Shown here piece by piece: positions 45,543-54,972 of a DNA stretch of 64,000 nucleotides (within the stretch, counting starts at the first letter, position 1; each line of letters opens with the position of its first letter). A model generated the notes under the pieces. It did no database searches. It was not told where the DNA came from and worked only from the letters and a program-made list of their open reading frames with translations. Made by a program: the position numbers and the translations under genes. This stretch comes from Actinomadura coerulea (lineage in GTDB: Bacteria > Actinomycetota > Actinomycetes > Streptosporangiales > Streptosporangiaceae), in contig NZ_JACHMQ010000001.1 of the NCBI RefSeq assembly GCF_014208105.1, positions 1,364,001 to 1,428,000 of the forward strand, in the 5' to 3' direction.

Positions 45543-47039
45543 ATGACGGCAGCGGGCAGCGGACCGAGGCAGGCGGACGAGCACCGCGACGAGGGGACGT
45601 CGCACTCCGCGGCGGTGGCGGCGCTGCTGGCGGGAGCGGCCGCCCTCGGCGGGTTCCTGTTCGGCTACGACTCCTCGGTGATCAACGGGACGGTCGACGC
45701 GCTCAAGCGGGAGTTCGGCCTCGGCGGCTTCGCGGTCGGCTTCGTGGTCTCCTCCGCGCTGCTCGGCTGCGCGGCCGGGGCCTGGTTCGCGGGGCCGCTC
45801 AGCGACCGGATCGGCCGGGTGCGGGTGATGCTCATCGCCGCCGGGCTGTTCCTGGTCAGCTCGCTCGGCTCCGCGCTGGCCTTCAGCGCGGTGGACCTCA
45901 CCGTCTGGCGGCTGGTCGGCGGCCTCGCCATCGGCGCCGCGTCGGTGATCGCGCCCGCCTACATCGCCGAGATCGCCCCGGCCGAGCTGCGCGGCCGGCT
46001 CGGATCGCTGCAGCAGATGGCGATCGTGCTCGGCATCTTCGCCGCCCTCGTGGTCGACTACGTCATCGCGCGGGTGTCCGACGGCGGCGCCACCGGAACG
46101 TTCCCCTGGGGCGGCGGCGCGTGGCGGTGGATGTTCGCCAGCGCCGTCGTCCCGGCCGTGATGTACGGCGTGATCGCCACCACGATCCCCGAGTCGCCCC
46201 GCTACCTGGTCAAGAAGCACGAGACGGCCCGCGCGCGGCAGGTGCTGCGGCGCGTGATGGGCCGCGGCGACGTGGACGTGAAGATCACCGAGATCACGCG
46301 GTCCATCGCCTCGGACCGGCCCGTCCGGCTCGGGGACCTGCGCGGCGGCAGGCTCGGCCTGATGCCGATCGTGTGGGCCGGGATCCTGCTGTCGGTGTTC
46401 CAGCAGTTCGTCGGCATCAACGTGATCTTCTACTACTCCTCCTCGCTGTGGCAGGCCGTCGGGTTCTCCGAGAACGACGCGATGCTCACCTCGGTGATCA
46501 ACTCGATCGTCAACGTCGCGTTCACGCTGGTCGCGATCGCGCTCGTCGACCGGATCGGGCGGCGCCCGCTGCTGCTGGCCGGAGCCGCCGGCATGGCGGT
46601 CTCCCTCGGCACCCTCACGGTCTGCTTCGCGACCGCCCCCGTGGTGGACGGAGCACCGAACCTCGGCGGCGTCGCCGGCCCCGTGGCGCTCGTCGCGGCG
46701 AACGTGTTCGTCGCCTCCTTCGCCGCCACGTGGGGGCCCGTCGTGTGGGTGATGCTCGGCGAGATGTTCAACAACTTCATCCGGGCGTCCGCGCTGGCCG
46801 TCGCCGCCGCCGCCCAGTGGCTCGCCAACTGGGTGGTCACCACGACGTTCCCCGGCATCTCCGGCTTCTCCCTGGGACTGGCCTACGGCCTCTACACGCT
46901 GTTCTCGATCCTGGCGTTCCTGTTCGTGCTGCGCGCCGTCCCCGAGACGAAGGGCCGCGAACTGGAGGACATGGACGACCTCACGGCCCCGCGGGCAGCG
47001 CGCGCGAAAGGACGGGCCGCGCGTCCGCCCATCGGCTAG
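45543..47039 (+). CDS. MFS sugar porter (sugar/H+ symporter)
   Basis: 498 residues, twelve spans. Sugar-porter signatures: G-F-L-F-G-Y-D-S-S-V-I-N-G, D-R-I-G-R, P-E-S-P-R-Y-L after helix 6, Q-Q-F-V-G-I-N, G-R-R-P-L and P-E-T-K-G-R at the C-terminus. Likely imports a monosaccharide or polyol with protons. The thrS leader promoter starts inside its stop codon. Confidence 0.9.
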   Translation: MTAAGSGPRQADEHRDEGTSHSAAVAALLAGAAALGGFLFGYDSSVINGTVDALKREFGLGGFAVGFVVSSALLGCAAGAWFAGPLSDRIGRVRVMLIAAGLFLVSSLGSALAFSAVDLTVWRLVGGLAIGAASVIAPAYIAEIAPAELRGRLGSLQQMAIVLGIFAALVVDYVIARVSDGGATGTFPWGGGAWRWMFASAVVPAVMYGVIATTIPESPRYLVKKHETARARQVLRRVMGRGDVDVKITEITRSIASDRPVRLGDLRGGRLGLMPIVWAGILLSVFQQFVGINVIFYYSSSLWQAVGFSENDAMLTSVINSIVNVAFTLVAIALVDRIGRRPLLLAGAAGMAVSLGTLTVCFATAPVVDGAPNLGGVAGPVALVAANVFVASFAATWGPVVWVMLGEMFNNFIRASALAVAAAAQWLANWVVTTTFPGISGFSLGLAYGLYTLFSILAFLFVLRAVPETKGRELEDMDDLTAPRAARAKGRAARPPIG

Positions 47040-47042
47040 AGT
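47037..47042 (+). promoter_or_regulatory. Predicted -10 for the leaderless thrS leader transcript
   Basis: TAGAGT includes the TAG stop of the sugar porter gene and ends 6 bases before the ATG at 47049, so the transcript should begin with that ATG. Confidence 0.5.
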
Positions 47043-47048
47043 GGATCC

Positions 47049-47114
47049 ATGCCGCACGTGTTCGCAGAGACGACGACGCCGGGTCACTCCCGGCGCGACT
47101 GCGGCATGTACTGA
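47049..47114 (+). CDS. Threonine-codon leader peptide (21 aa) upstream of thrS
   Basis: ATG to TGA. Residues 7-11 read E-T-T-T-P, with three consecutive ACG codons at 47070-47078. The next bases form a 7-bp hairpin (CGCCGGG 47077-47083 with CCCGGCG 47089-47095), and ten bases after the stop comes a strong 15-bp hairpin. This is the layout of a classical attenuator sensing charged tRNA-Thr ahead of threonyl-tRNA synthetase. No T-box features are present. Inferred from sequence only. Confidence 0.65.
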   Translation: MPHVFAETTTPGHSRRDCGMY

Positions 47115-47123
47115 CATTGCACG

Positions 47124-47160
47124 CGGAAGGGCCCCGGGAGCGATCCCCGGGGCCCTTCCG
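47124..47160 (+). terminator. Strong hairpin, probable thrS attenuator/terminator
   Basis: A perfect 15-bp stem (arm CGGAAGGGCCCCGGG) with a 7-base loop and no T run. The freed leader arm CCCGG (47089-47093) can pair with CCGGG in the terminator's 5' arm, offering a possible antiterminator. It could also simply end the sugar-porter transcript. Confidence 0.75.
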
Positions 47161-47291
47161 CCGTCCGGGGACGCCGCGGGCCCTCCGCCGACCGAGAGGA
47201 GCGGCCGATGGAGCCGGACGCGTCCGGGGGACACCCCGAGTCGATAGCATCGAAACCCGTTCACCCCGACCCATCATCGCGAGGAGTACCC

Positions 47292-49271
47292 GTGTCCACC
47301 GTGTCCGAGCTGCGCATCACCCTCGACGGGAGCGAGCGGGCGGTGCCGGCGGGCACCACCGCGGGCCAGGCGCTGGAGGCCGACGGCCGCACCGTGATCG
47401 CCGCCCGCGTCAACGGCGAGCTGCGCGACCTCGCCGGCGAACTGCGCGACGGCGACGCCGTCGAGCCGGTCGAGATCGGCTCGGACGACGGCCGGGCGAT
47501 CATGCGGCACTCCGCCGCGCACGTGATGGCGCAGGCCGTCCAGGAGCTGTTCCCCGAGGCGAAGCTGGGCATCGGCCCGCCGGTGGAGAACGGCTTCTAC
47601 TACGACTTCGACGTCGCCGAGCCGTTCACCCCCGACGACCTCAAGCGCGTCGAGAAGCGGATGCGCGAGATCGTCAAGCAGGGGCAGCGGTTCTCCCGCC
47701 GCCCCGTCTCCGACGAGGACGCGCGCGCCGAGCTGGCCGGCGAGCCCTACAAACTGGAGCTGATCGGGCTGAAGGGCTCCGGCCCGGACGCGGCCGACGG
47801 CGCCGAGGTCGAGGTGGGCGGCGGCGAGCTGACCATCTACGACAACCTGGACGCCAAGTCCGGCGAGCCGCGCTGGAAGGACCTGTGCCGCGGCCCGCAC
47901 CTGCCGTCCACCCGGGTCATCCCCGCCTTCAAGCTGATGCGCTCGGGCGGCGCGTACTGGCGCGGCAGCGAGAAGAACCCGCAGCTCCAGCGGATCTACG
48001 GCACCGCCTGGGAGTCGCGCGAGAAGCAGGACGAGTACCTGAGGTTCCTGGAGGAGGCCGAGAAGCGCGACCACCGCCGCCTCGGCGCCGAGCTCGACCT
48101 GTTCTCCTTCCCGAACGAGATCGGCAGCGGCCTCGCCGTCTTCCACCCGAAGGGCGGCGCCGTCCGCAAGGTGATGGAGGACTACTCGCGCCGCCGGCAC
48201 GAGGAGGAGGGGTACGAGTTCGTCAACACCCCGCACATCACCAAGGGCCACCTGTTCGAGACCTCCGGGCACCTCGGCTGGTACAAGGACGACATGTTCC
48301 CCGCCATGGAGGTCGACGGCGGCGACTACTACCTCAAGCCGATGAACTGCCCGATGCACAACCTGATCTTCCGGGCGCGCGGCCGGTCCTACCGGGAGCT
48401 GCCGCTGCGGCTGTTCGAGTTCGGGTCGGTGTACCGGTACGAGAAGTCGGGCGTCGTGCACGGCCTCACCCGCGTGCGGGGCATGACCCAGGACGACGCG
48501 CACATCTACTGCACCGAGGAGCAGATGGGCGAGGAGATCAAGCGCCTCCTCGACTTCGTCCTCGGCCTGCTGCGCGACTACGGCCTGAACGAGTTCTACC
48601 TGGAGCTGTCCACCCGCGACGAGTCCGACAAGTTCATCGGCTCGGACGAGATGTGGGAGAAGGCCACCGCCGCCCTCCGCGAGGCCGCCGAGTCCACCGG
48701 GCTCGACCTCGTCCCCGACCCGGGCGGCGCGGCGTTCTACGGCCCCAAGATCTCCGTGCAGGCCAAGGACGCGATCGGGCGCACCTGGCAGCTGTCGACC
48801 ATCCAGGTCGACCCCAACCAGCCCGAGCGGTTCGGCCTGGAGTACCAGGCGGCCGACGGCACCCGGCAGCGGCCCATGATGCTGCACCGGGCGCTGTTCG
48901 GGTCGATCGAGCGGTTCTTCGGCGTGCTGCTGGAGCACTACGCGGGCGCGATGCCGCCGTGGCTGGCGCCGGTGCAGGCGGTCGGCATCCCGATCGGCGA
49001 CGTCCACGTCCCGCACCTGGAGAAGCTCGCCGCGCGGCTGCGCGAGCGCGGCCTGCGCGTCGAGGTGGACGCCTCCTCCGACCGGATGCAGAAGAAGATC
49101 CGCAACGCGCAGAAGCAGAAGGTCCCGTACATGCTGATCGCGGGCGACGACGACGTCGCCAAGGACGCGGTGTCGTTCCGGTACCGCAGCGGCGAGCAGA
49201 AGAACGGCGTCCCGGTCGACGAGGCGGTCGAGGAGATCGTCGAGGCCGTGCGGACCCGCGCGCAGGTCTGA
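47292..49271 (+). CDS. thrS: Threonyl-tRNA synthetase
   Basis: 659 residues; GTG behind GAGGAG is preferred over the in-frame ATG at 47208. TGS domain (1-60), editing domain with H73-S-A-A-H77 and the later D-L-C-R-G-P-H-L, class II catalytic core with zinc cysteine in M-N-C-P-M-H, motif 2 [10 protein letters not shown], and anticodon-binding C-terminus from V-Q-A-V-G-I-P. Complete bacterial-type enzyme charging tRNA-Thr and editing Ser-tRNA-Thr. Confidence 0.97.
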   Translation: MSTVSELRITLDGSERAVPAGTTAGQALEADGRTVIAARVNGELRDLAGELRDGDAVEPVEIGSDDGRAIMRHSAAHVMAQAVQELFPEAKLGIGPPVENGFYYDFDVAEPFTPDDLKRVEKRMREIVKQGQRFSRRPVSDEDARAELAGEPYKLELIGLKGSGPDAADGAEVEVGGGELTIYDNLDAKSGEPRWKDLCRGPHLPSTRVIPAFKLMRSGGAYWRGSEKNPQLQRIYGTAWESREKQDEYLRFLEEAEKRDHRRLGAELDLFSFPNEIGSGLAVFHPKGGAVRKVMEDYSRRRHEEEGYEFVNTPHITKGHLFETSGHLGWYKDDMFPAMEVDGGDYYLKPMNCPMHNLIFRARGRSYRELPLRLFEFGSVYRYEKSGVVHGLTRVRGMTQDDAHIYCTEEQMGEEIKRLLDFVLGLLRDYGLNEFYLELSTRDESDKFIGSDEMWEKATAALREAAESTGLDLVPDPGGAAFYGPKISVQAKDAIGRTWQLSTIQVDPNQPERFGLEYQAADGTRQRPMMLHRALFGSIERFFGVLLEHYAGAMPPWLAPVQAVGIPIGDVHVPHLEKLAARLRERGLRVEVDASSDRMQKKIRNAQKQKVPYMLIAGDDDVAKDAVSFRYRSGEQKNGVPVDEAVEEIVEAVRTRAQV

Positions 49272-49318
49272 GCCGGTACCCTCATCGATCACGTTCGAGG
49301 ACCGGGGAGACAGCGGAG

Positions 49319-49921
49319 ATGAAGGGCAGGAGGCCGGGGCGGCGGGGGCGGTCGCTCTGGCTCCGGATCGCCGGTTACACCGGCACCCTGGCGCTCGTCG
49401 CGGCCGCCGTCATCGTGCTCCTCATGCCCCTGATGGACGAGGGCACGAAGGGCGCCGCCGGCTTCGGCGGGACGGCGGCGCCGTCCGCGCCGGGAGGGGT
49501 GACGGGCCTCCCCGGAGGCGTGGGCCTGCCCGTCACCCCGACCGATCCCGCCCCGCAGCAGAACCGGAGCGGCCAGCCCTATCCCGGGTCCGGCGGGTCC
49601 GGCGGCCAGAGCGGCGGACCGCAGATCCCTCCGCAGAACGGATCGAGCGGCGGCGTCGGCGCCTGCCCGAAGGGGACGGCGTCCTACCGGGCCACCCCCA
49701 CGGGCGTGGACGTCGTCGTCGCGGTGTCCGCCAGCGGCGCGATCCGGGCGGAGCTCTCACTGCGGGGGCGGGAGCCCACCGCCCAGCAGCGGACCGTGCG
49801 CAGCGGCGGGCCTCAGACGTTCCACTTCACGGGCGTCGCGCCTCAGCTGGTCGAGCGCGTCAAGGTCACCACGATCTCGGTGGGGGGCGGCATGGAGAAC
49901 TGCTACGCCCGCCCCGCCTGA
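49319..49921 (+). CDS. Membrane-anchored hypothetical protein with Pro/Gly linker
   Basis: 200 residues. Basic N-terminus, one membrane helix (~16-40), then a Gly/Pro/Ser-rich linker (~45-115) and a small extracytoplasmic domain with two cysteines (V-G-A-C-P-K-G-T and M-E-N-C-Y-A) that may form a disulfide. A TACCCT at 49275-49280 could be its -10. Its last 19 bases overlap the convergent Asp23 gene. Function unknown. Confidence 0.7.
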   Translation: MKGRRPGRRGRSLWLRIAGYTGTLALVAAAVIVLLMPLMDEGTKGAAGFGGTAAPSAPGGVTGLPGGVGLPVTPTDPAPQQNRSGQPYPGSGGSGGQSGGPQIPPQNGSSGGVGACPKGTASYRATPTGVDVVVAVSASGAIRAELSLRGREPTAQQRTVRSGGPQTFHFTGVAPQLVERVKVTTISVGGGMENCYARPA

Positions 49922-50544
49922 CGGACGTCCTCGACCGACACGTTGACGGCGGCGACCCGCGTCCCCAGCATCATGCCCGCGACCCGCGCCACGTTCGCCT
50001 TCACCTTCGTCGCCACGTCCTTGATCACGAGGCCGTACTCGACGGCGATGGCGACGTCCAGCGTGACCTCGTCGTCGTTCTGGACGACGCGCACGCCCGT
50101 GGCGGCGGGCTCGTCCCGGACGGTGAGGCCGGCGACGCCCTCCACCTCCAGCGCGGCGAACGCCGCGATCTTCCCGATCACCGCGTTGCCGATCGTGATG
50201 CGGCCGTCGACCGGCGCGCTGAGGTCGCCGGACGATCCGTGCATCGTCATCGGCACCGCGTTCGGCCCGGACGACAGCACCCCCCGCGGGGGCGGGACCG
50301 ACTGCTGGGCCGCGGTCGCGGGAGGCGCGGACAGCGGCGCCCCCTGCGGCATCCCCGGAAGGGGCGGGCCCTGGGACGGCAGACTCTGGGACGGCGCGAC
50401 CGGGGACCCCGTGCCCTGCGACGGCGTGACGGGGGGAGGGTCCGTCTCCGGGCGGCCGGCGGGCGCCCCGGGGAACCGCGGTCCGGGCCCGGCCCCCGGC
50501 CCCTGCTCGGCGTTCCCGGTCTGGCGCTTGTCGAGCCCGGTCAT
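49903..50544 (-). CDS. Asp23/Gls24 family envelope stress protein
   Basis: 213 residues from the ATG behind AGGGAGCG. A long Pro/Gly/Ser-rich N-terminus (1-110) precedes the Asp23 domain (I-T-I-G-N-A-V-I-G-K-I-A-A-F-A-A-L-E-V-E-G-V, then V-A-I-A-V-E-Y-G and V-N-V-S-V-E-D-V). Family members associate with the membrane and are induced by envelope stress; here no membrane anchor partner is adjacent. Confidence 0.88.
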   Translation of the reverse strand: MTGLDKRQTGNAEQGPGAGPGPRFPGAPAGRPETDPPPVTPSQGTGSPVAPSQSLPSQGPPLPGMPQGAPLSAPPATAAQQSVPPPRGVLSSGPNAVPMTMHGSSGDLSAPVDGRITIGNAVIGKIAAFAALEVEGVAGLTVRDEPAATGVRVVQNDDEVTLDVAIAVEYGLVIKDVATKVKANVARVAGMMLGTRVAAVNVSVEDVRQAGRA

Positions 50545-50691
50545 GATCGCTCCCTGCGGTTCGGTCGGGTGACCATGGTGTCGGAGCGACGCGCGGAACG
50601 TCACGCAGGCACCGGATCGCGGGCGCGTCCGAAGACCCGCCGACGGGCCATGCTAGGGGATCCCGGCTACAGCCCCGGGGGCGTCTCTCTC

Positions 50692-50697
50692 TATGCT
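50692..50697 (+). promoter_or_regulatory. Predicted -10 for the HIT gene
   Basis: TATGCT with a start near 50704, followed by AAAGGAGA before the TTG start codon. Confidence 0.35.
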
Positions 50698-50732
50698 GCT
50701 GGTCAGGCCGTGAACAAAAGGAGACCGCCGCC

Positions 50733-51359
50733 TTGACCGCAGAGCCGGAGGAGTCCGTGGTGCAGCAGGGGCGCGAGGACGCGCCCGGGGCCGGCGCCGG
50801 GAACGAGCGCACGCCCCGCTTCGAGGAGGAGAGGGGCGGCGCCGGCACGCCCGACAACTTCCAGCGGCTCTGGACCCCGCACCGGATGGCCTACATCAAG
50901 GGCGAGAACAAGCCCACGGGCGCGGGCTCGGGCGACGGCTGCCCGTTCTGCGAGATCCCGAAGATGACCGACGAGGACGGGCTCATCGTGGCCCGCGGGG
51001 AGTCGGTCTTCACGGTGCTGAACCTCTACCCCTACAACTCGGGGCACCTGATGGTCGTCCCGTACCGGCATGTCGCCGACTACGCCGACCTCGAAGAGCC
51101 GGAGTACGTGGAGCTGGCGACGTTCACGCAGCGGTCCCTGACGGCGCTGCGCAAGGCGAGCGGCGCGCAGGGCTTCAACGTCGGCATGAACCTTGGCCTC
51201 GTCGCCGGCGCCGGCATCGCGGCCCACCTGCACCAGCACGTCGTCCCGCGCTGGGGCGGCGACACCAACTTCATGCCCGTCGTCGGGCACACCAAGGTGC
51301 TGCCGCAGCTGCTGCGCGACACCCGCCAGATGCTCGCCGACGCCTGGCCGCACGCCTGA
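50733..51359 (+). CDS. HIT-family nucleotide hydrolase/phosphorylase (Ap4A-type)
   Basis: 208 residues. Start is TTG with AAAGGAGA 8 bases upstream; a GTG at 50757 is the alternative. Features: C-P-F-C-E-I near residue 70, H-L-M-V-V-P-Y-R-H, and the catalytic H-L-H-Q-H-V-V-P-R. The gene sits between thrS and pgsA as does Rv2613c in mycobacteria, an Ap4A phosphorylase, so the same activity is likely. Confidence 0.88.
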   Translation: MTAEPEESVVQQGREDAPGAGAGNERTPRFEEERGGAGTPDNFQRLWTPHRMAYIKGENKPTGAGSGDGCPFCEIPKMTDEDGLIVARGESVFTVLNLYPYNSGHLMVVPYRHVADYADLEEPEYVELATFTQRSLTALRKASGAQGFNVGMNLGLVAGAGIAAHLHQHVVPRWGGDTNFMPVVGHTKVLPQLLRDTRQMLADAWPHA

Positions 51360-51365
51360 CCTTCC

Positions 51366-51390
51366 GGCGCGGTGCCGGCGGACCGGCGCC
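51366..51390. terminator. Weak hairpin between HIT and deacetylase genes
   Basis: GGCGC plus GGT pair with ACC plus GCGCC around an 8-base loop with a one-base bulge, between two convergent stops. Confidence 0.4.
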
Positions 51391-51397
51391 GCCCGTC

Positions 51398-52264
51398 CTA
51401 GGCGGGGGGCACGGCCCGCCGCAGGCCCCCGTCGCCCGGCGCGCGCGGCGGGGCCTGCGAGACGCTCACCAGCTCCGACATCGTGACGAACTCGAAGCCC
51501 TTGGCGCGCAGGCCGCGGATCATGGGGGCGAGGTTGCGCAGCGCGACCAGGCGGTCGTGGTTGCCGGTGTCATGGGCGAGCAGGATCGTGCCGGGCCCGG
51601 TGTTGCCGACGATGTAGTCCACCAGCGCCGGCGGGTCGTCCTCGTAGGTCTTCTCCAGCATCTTGATCGACCACAGCGCGATGTCGTACTCGAACCGGCA
51701 GGCGGCGCTCAGCGTGGTCCCGCCCAGATGGCCGAAGGGGGGCCGCAGGAACCGGGGCTCCTTCCCGACGATCCGCCCGATGGCGTTGTGGGCGCGCCGC
51801 AGCTGCTCCAGGGCGCGCTCGTCGGACAGGCGCGACAGGTCCTTGTGCTGCCAGGTGTGGTTCCCGGCCTCGTGCCGGTCCATCCGCCCGTGCACGAGCC
51901 GCGCGTGCCGGACGAGCCGCTCTCCGACGAGGAAGAACGTGGCCTTGACCCGCTCGGCGTCCAGGATGTCGTGCACCATGGGCGTCCAGTTGGGCATCGG
52001 GCCGTCGTCGAAGGTCAGGGCGACGAGCTTCTGGGCGGTGTCGACGCCCCAGACCACGTCGACGTGCGCGCTCCCGGGCCGCCACGGACCGGCGATGGGC
52101 ACCGCCATCGCCGACGAGGGCGGGTTCCCGGAACCGACCACGGCGCCGACCGCCTCCGCCCCCGCGCCCAGCGTGACCGCTCCGGCGGCCGCCAGGCCGA
52201 ACCCCTTGATGAACGCCCGGCGTCCGGGGGCGGCCGGATGCCGGGGGTCGTCCACGTTTGTCAT
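51398..52264 (-). CDS. Secreted polysaccharide deacetylase (NodB/CE4), Tat signal
   Basis: 288 residues. The N-terminus has a twin-arginine motif (G-R-R-A-F-I-K-G-F-G) and hydrophobic stretch. NodB domain: T-F-D-D-G-P (metal and base Asp), H-E-A-G-N-H-T-W-Q-H (metal His pair), R-P-P-F-G-H and L-L-A-H-D-T-G-N-H. It removes acetyl groups from cell-wall or other polysaccharide after folding in the cytoplasm and export by Tat. Confidence 0.9.
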   Translation of the reverse strand: MTNVDDPRHPAAPGRRAFIKGFGLAAAGAVTLGAGAEAVGAVVGSGNPPSSAMAVPIAGPWRPGSAHVDVVWGVDTAQKLVALTFDDGPMPNWTPMVHDILDAERVKATFFLVGERLVRHARLVHGRMDRHEAGNHTWQHKDLSRLSDERALEQLRRAHNAIGRIVGKEPRFLRPPFGHLGGTTLSAACRFEYDIALWSIKMLEKTYEDDPPALVDYIVGNTGPGTILLAHDTGNHDRLVALRNLAPMIRGLRAKGFEFVTMSELVSVSQAPPRAPGDGGLRRAVPPA

Positions 52265-52406
52265 TGTGCGACCACGATGCCACCGCGGACCAGGCCTGAT
52301 CATCGGCCCTGCGGCCGAATCGCGGGTCACCCTGCGGGATGAGCCCGGCTCCCCCCGAGGTCCCGTCCGCGGGTGCCGGAAGTCACCGCGGCGGAGGTGG
52401 GAGACG

Positions 52407-52438
52407 GGGCGGGGCCCGGCCCGCGCCGGACCCCGCCC
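52407..52438 (-). terminator. Terminator after the EF-G2 gene
   Basis: A 13-bp stem with one mismatch (outer arm GGGCGGGG) and a 4-base loop begins 15 bases after the EF-G2 stop and separates it from the deacetylase gene downstream. Confidence 0.65.
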
Positions 52439-52452
52439 GCGGGCGCGCGCGG

Positions 52453-54618
52453 TCAGCCGTCCTTGGCGTCGGCGGCGACCTTGTCGGCGAGGTGCGGCGG
52501 AAGCGGCTCGTACCGCAGGAAGCCGCGGGTGAACGTGCCGGTGCCCTGCGACATCGACCGCAGGTCGATCGCGTACCGGACGATCTCCAGCTGCGGTACC
52601 TCGGCCTTGATCATCGTGCGTCCGCCGGGCACCGCCTGGGAGCCGAGCACCCGGCCGCGCCGCGAGGTGAGGTCGGACATGATCGGCCCCACGTACTCGT
52701 CGGCGATCAGCACCTCCACCTCGTCGACCGGCTCCAGCAGCAGGACCGGCACCTGGCCCGCCGCGTCCTTCAGCGCGAGCGCCCCGGCGGCCTGGAACGC
52801 CATGTCGGAGGAGTCGACCGAGTGCGCCTTGCCGTCGTGCAGCGTGACCTTGATGTCGACCATCGGGTAACCGGCCGAAACGCCGCGCTCCATCTGCTGC
52901 CGGACGCCCTTCTCGACCGACGGGATGAACTGGCGCGGGACGACCCCGCCGACGATCTTGTCGACGAACTCGAAGCCCTCGCCGGAGGGCAGCGGCTCCA
53001 CGTCGATGTGGCAGATGCCGTACTGGCCGTGCCCGCCGCTCTGCTTGACGTGCCGGCCGAGGCCCTTCGCCGTCCCGCCGAAGGTCTCCCGCAGCGGGAC
53101 GCGCAGGTCCACCCGCTCGACCTCGACGCCGTACCGGGCGCGCAGCCGGTCGATCAGCACGTCGGCGTGGGCCTCGCCCATGCACCACAGCACCAGCTGG
53201 CGCGTCTCGGCGTTGTTCTCCAGCCGCAGCGTCGGGTCCTCGGCGACGAGCCGGCCGAGCGCCTGGCTCAGCTTGTCCTCGTCGGCCTTGGACTTCGCGC
53301 GGATCGCGACCGGCAGCAGCGGGTCCGGCATGGACCAGGGGGCCATCACCATGGGAGCGCCCGGATCCGACAGCGTGTCGCCGGTCTCGGCGCGGCTGAG
53401 CTTGGCCACCGCGCAGATGTCGCCCGCCCCGCACGACGACACGGTGCGCTGCGTCTTGCCCAGCGGCGAGGTGAGCGCGCCGACGCGCTCGTCGACGTCG
53501 TGGTCCTCGTGGCCGCGGTCCTCCATGCCGTGCCCGGAGACGTGCACGGTCGTGTCGGGGCGCAGCGTCCCGGAGAAGACGCGGACCAGCGAGATCCGCC
53601 CGACGTAGGGGTCGGACGTGGTCTTGACGACCTCGGCGACCAGCGGCCCGTCCGGATCGCAGGAGATCTCCTTCGGGGGCCCGCCCGCCACCGGGGTCAC
53701 CGGCGGGATGCCGTGCTCCAGGGGGGAGGGGAAGGCCTGGGTGATGACCTCCAGGAGTTCCAGCATGCCGACGACCGGGCCGGGGTGGTCGCCGTGCGGC
53801 ACCGAGGTCGCGAGGACGGGGTAGAAGCTGCCGCGCGCCACCGCGGTCTCCAGGTCCTCGATGAGCGCCTTGACGTCGATCTCCTCGCCGGACAGGTAGC
53901 GGTCCATGAGGGTCTCGTCCTCGCTCTCCTGGATGATCCCCTCGATGAGCGAGGCGCGCTGCTCGGAGATCTGGTCCAGGTACCGGGGATCGGGGTCGCA
54001 CTCGGTGCGCTTCCCGGTCGAGTAGTCGAGGCAGCGCTGCGACAGCAGCCCGATCAGGCCCTTGAGGCCGCCGTCGCCCTGGGCCGGGAAGTACAGCGGC
54101 GCGACGCCCTCGCCGAAGACGTCCTGGCAGGTCAGGACCACGTCGTCGTAGTCGCCGCGCTGCTGGTCGATCTTGGTGATGACGACCGCGCGGGGCATCC
54201 GCACCGCCGCGCACTCCTCCCAGATCATCCGGGTGAGCCCGTCGATGCCGTCCACCGCCGAGATCACGAACAGTGCCGCGTCGGCGGCGCGCAGCCCGGC
54301 CCGCAGGTCGCCGACGAAGTCGGCGTAGCCGGGGGTGTCGATGAGATTGACCTTGATGTCGCCGTGCGTCAGCGGTGCGAGCGCGAGGTTGACCGAGCGC
54401 TGCTGGCGCATCTCGATGTCGTCGAAGTCGCTGACGGTGGTGCCGTCCTCGACCTTCCCCGCCCGCTGCAGCGTGCCCGTGGCGGCGAGCAGCGCCTCGA
54501 CGAGCGTGGTCTTGCCGGCCCCCGAATGGCCGACCAGCGCGACGTTGCGCACCCTGTCGCACCCGCCGGCCTCCGGTGCCCTGCCGGGGGCTCCCGGGTG
54601 GCCTCCCTTGTCCGCCAT
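52453..54618 (-). CDS. Elongation factor G-like protein EF-G2
   Basis: 721 residues, ATG behind GAGGAGG. GTPase motifs G-H-S-G-A-G-K-T (G1), D-T-P-G-Y-A-D-F (G3) and T-K-I-D (G4), then domains II-V. It belongs to the second actinobacterial EF-G group (FusA2-like), which is non-essential in mycobacteria and lacks clear translocation activity; the switch I region here (D-F-D-D-I-E-M-R-Q-Q-R-S-V-N) differs from canonical EF-G, which has K-E-R-G-I-T. Role in translation stress is inferred from the family. Confidence 0.9.
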   Translation of the reverse strand: MADKGGHPGAPGRAPEAGGCDRVRNVALVGHSGAGKTTLVEALLAATGTLQRAGKVEDGTTVSDFDDIEMRQQRSVNLALAPLTHGDIKVNLIDTPGYADFVGDLRAGLRAADAALFVISAVDGIDGLTRMIWEECAAVRMPRAVVITKIDQQRGDYDDVVLTCQDVFGEGVAPLYFPAQGDGGLKGLIGLLSQRCLDYSTGKRTECDPDPRYLDQISEQRASLIEGIIQESEDETLMDRYLSGEEIDVKALIEDLETAVARGSFYPVLATSVPHGDHPGPVVGMLELLEVITQAFPSPLEHGIPPVTPVAGGPPKEISCDPDGPLVAEVVKTTSDPYVGRISLVRVFSGTLRPDTTVHVSGHGMEDRGHEDHDVDERVGALTSPLGKTQRTVSSCGAGDICAVAKLSRAETGDTLSDPGAPMVMAPWSMPDPLLPVAIRAKSKADEDKLSQALGRLVAEDPTLRLENNAETRQLVLWCMGEAHADVLIDRLRARYGVEVERVDLRVPLRETFGGTAKGLGRHVKQSGGHGQYGICHIDVEPLPSGEGFEFVDKIVGGVVPRQFIPSVEKGVRQQMERGVSAGYPMVDIKVTLHDGKAHSVDSSDMAFQAAGALALKDAAGQVPVLLLEPVDEVEVLIADEYVGPIMSDLTSRRGRVLGSQAVPGGRTMIKAEVPQLEIVRYAIDLRSMSQGTGTFTRGFLRYEPLPPHLADKVAADAKDG

Positions 54619-54972
54619 GACTACCTCCTCGGACGGGCCTCTCGCGGAGGCCCGCGTGCGGCTGGGGCCCGGCCCCACGGGCCCGGCCCTGACGTCCGAG
54701 TGCGGCGTCCGACCTCGTCCAACGCGCGTGACCGACGTCACACCCGTGTCAACAGCCTTTCCCGTGAGGGCCGGGATCACAAGGGGTGAACGGCAAACAA
54801 CCGCGATCCGTCCGGACTGCGCGGCGGCGGGCCGGGCGCCCGGCCGCGCGTCCGCGGCGTGCGCACTACGATGGGCGCGCCGCGCGGGCGCCGGTCGCCC
54901 GCGGCGGGGCCGCTCCCGGTGAGGCAGACTCCCGGTGGCCGCGACTCCCGATGATCACGAGAACGGACGTCG
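54619..54972 (+). promoter_or_regulatory. 354-bp divergent region, EF-G2 / pgsA
   Basis: No gene found. Contains several GC-rich dyads (for example around 54665-54690) and a plausible plus-strand -10 TACGAT at 54867-54872, which would give a ~95-base leader for pgsA. A short dyad GTGAC-N4-GTCAC lies at about 54728-54741. Confidence 0.35.

Noticed and set aside
47040..47291. T-box riboswitch upstream of thrS
   Set aside because: No T-box consensus or specifier-loop architecture; the Thr-rich peptide with a hairpin fits classical attenuation better.
45318..49292. Long minus-strand frames opposite the sugar porter and thrS
   Set aside because: They mirror well-recognised genes and show no family pattern or ribosome site.
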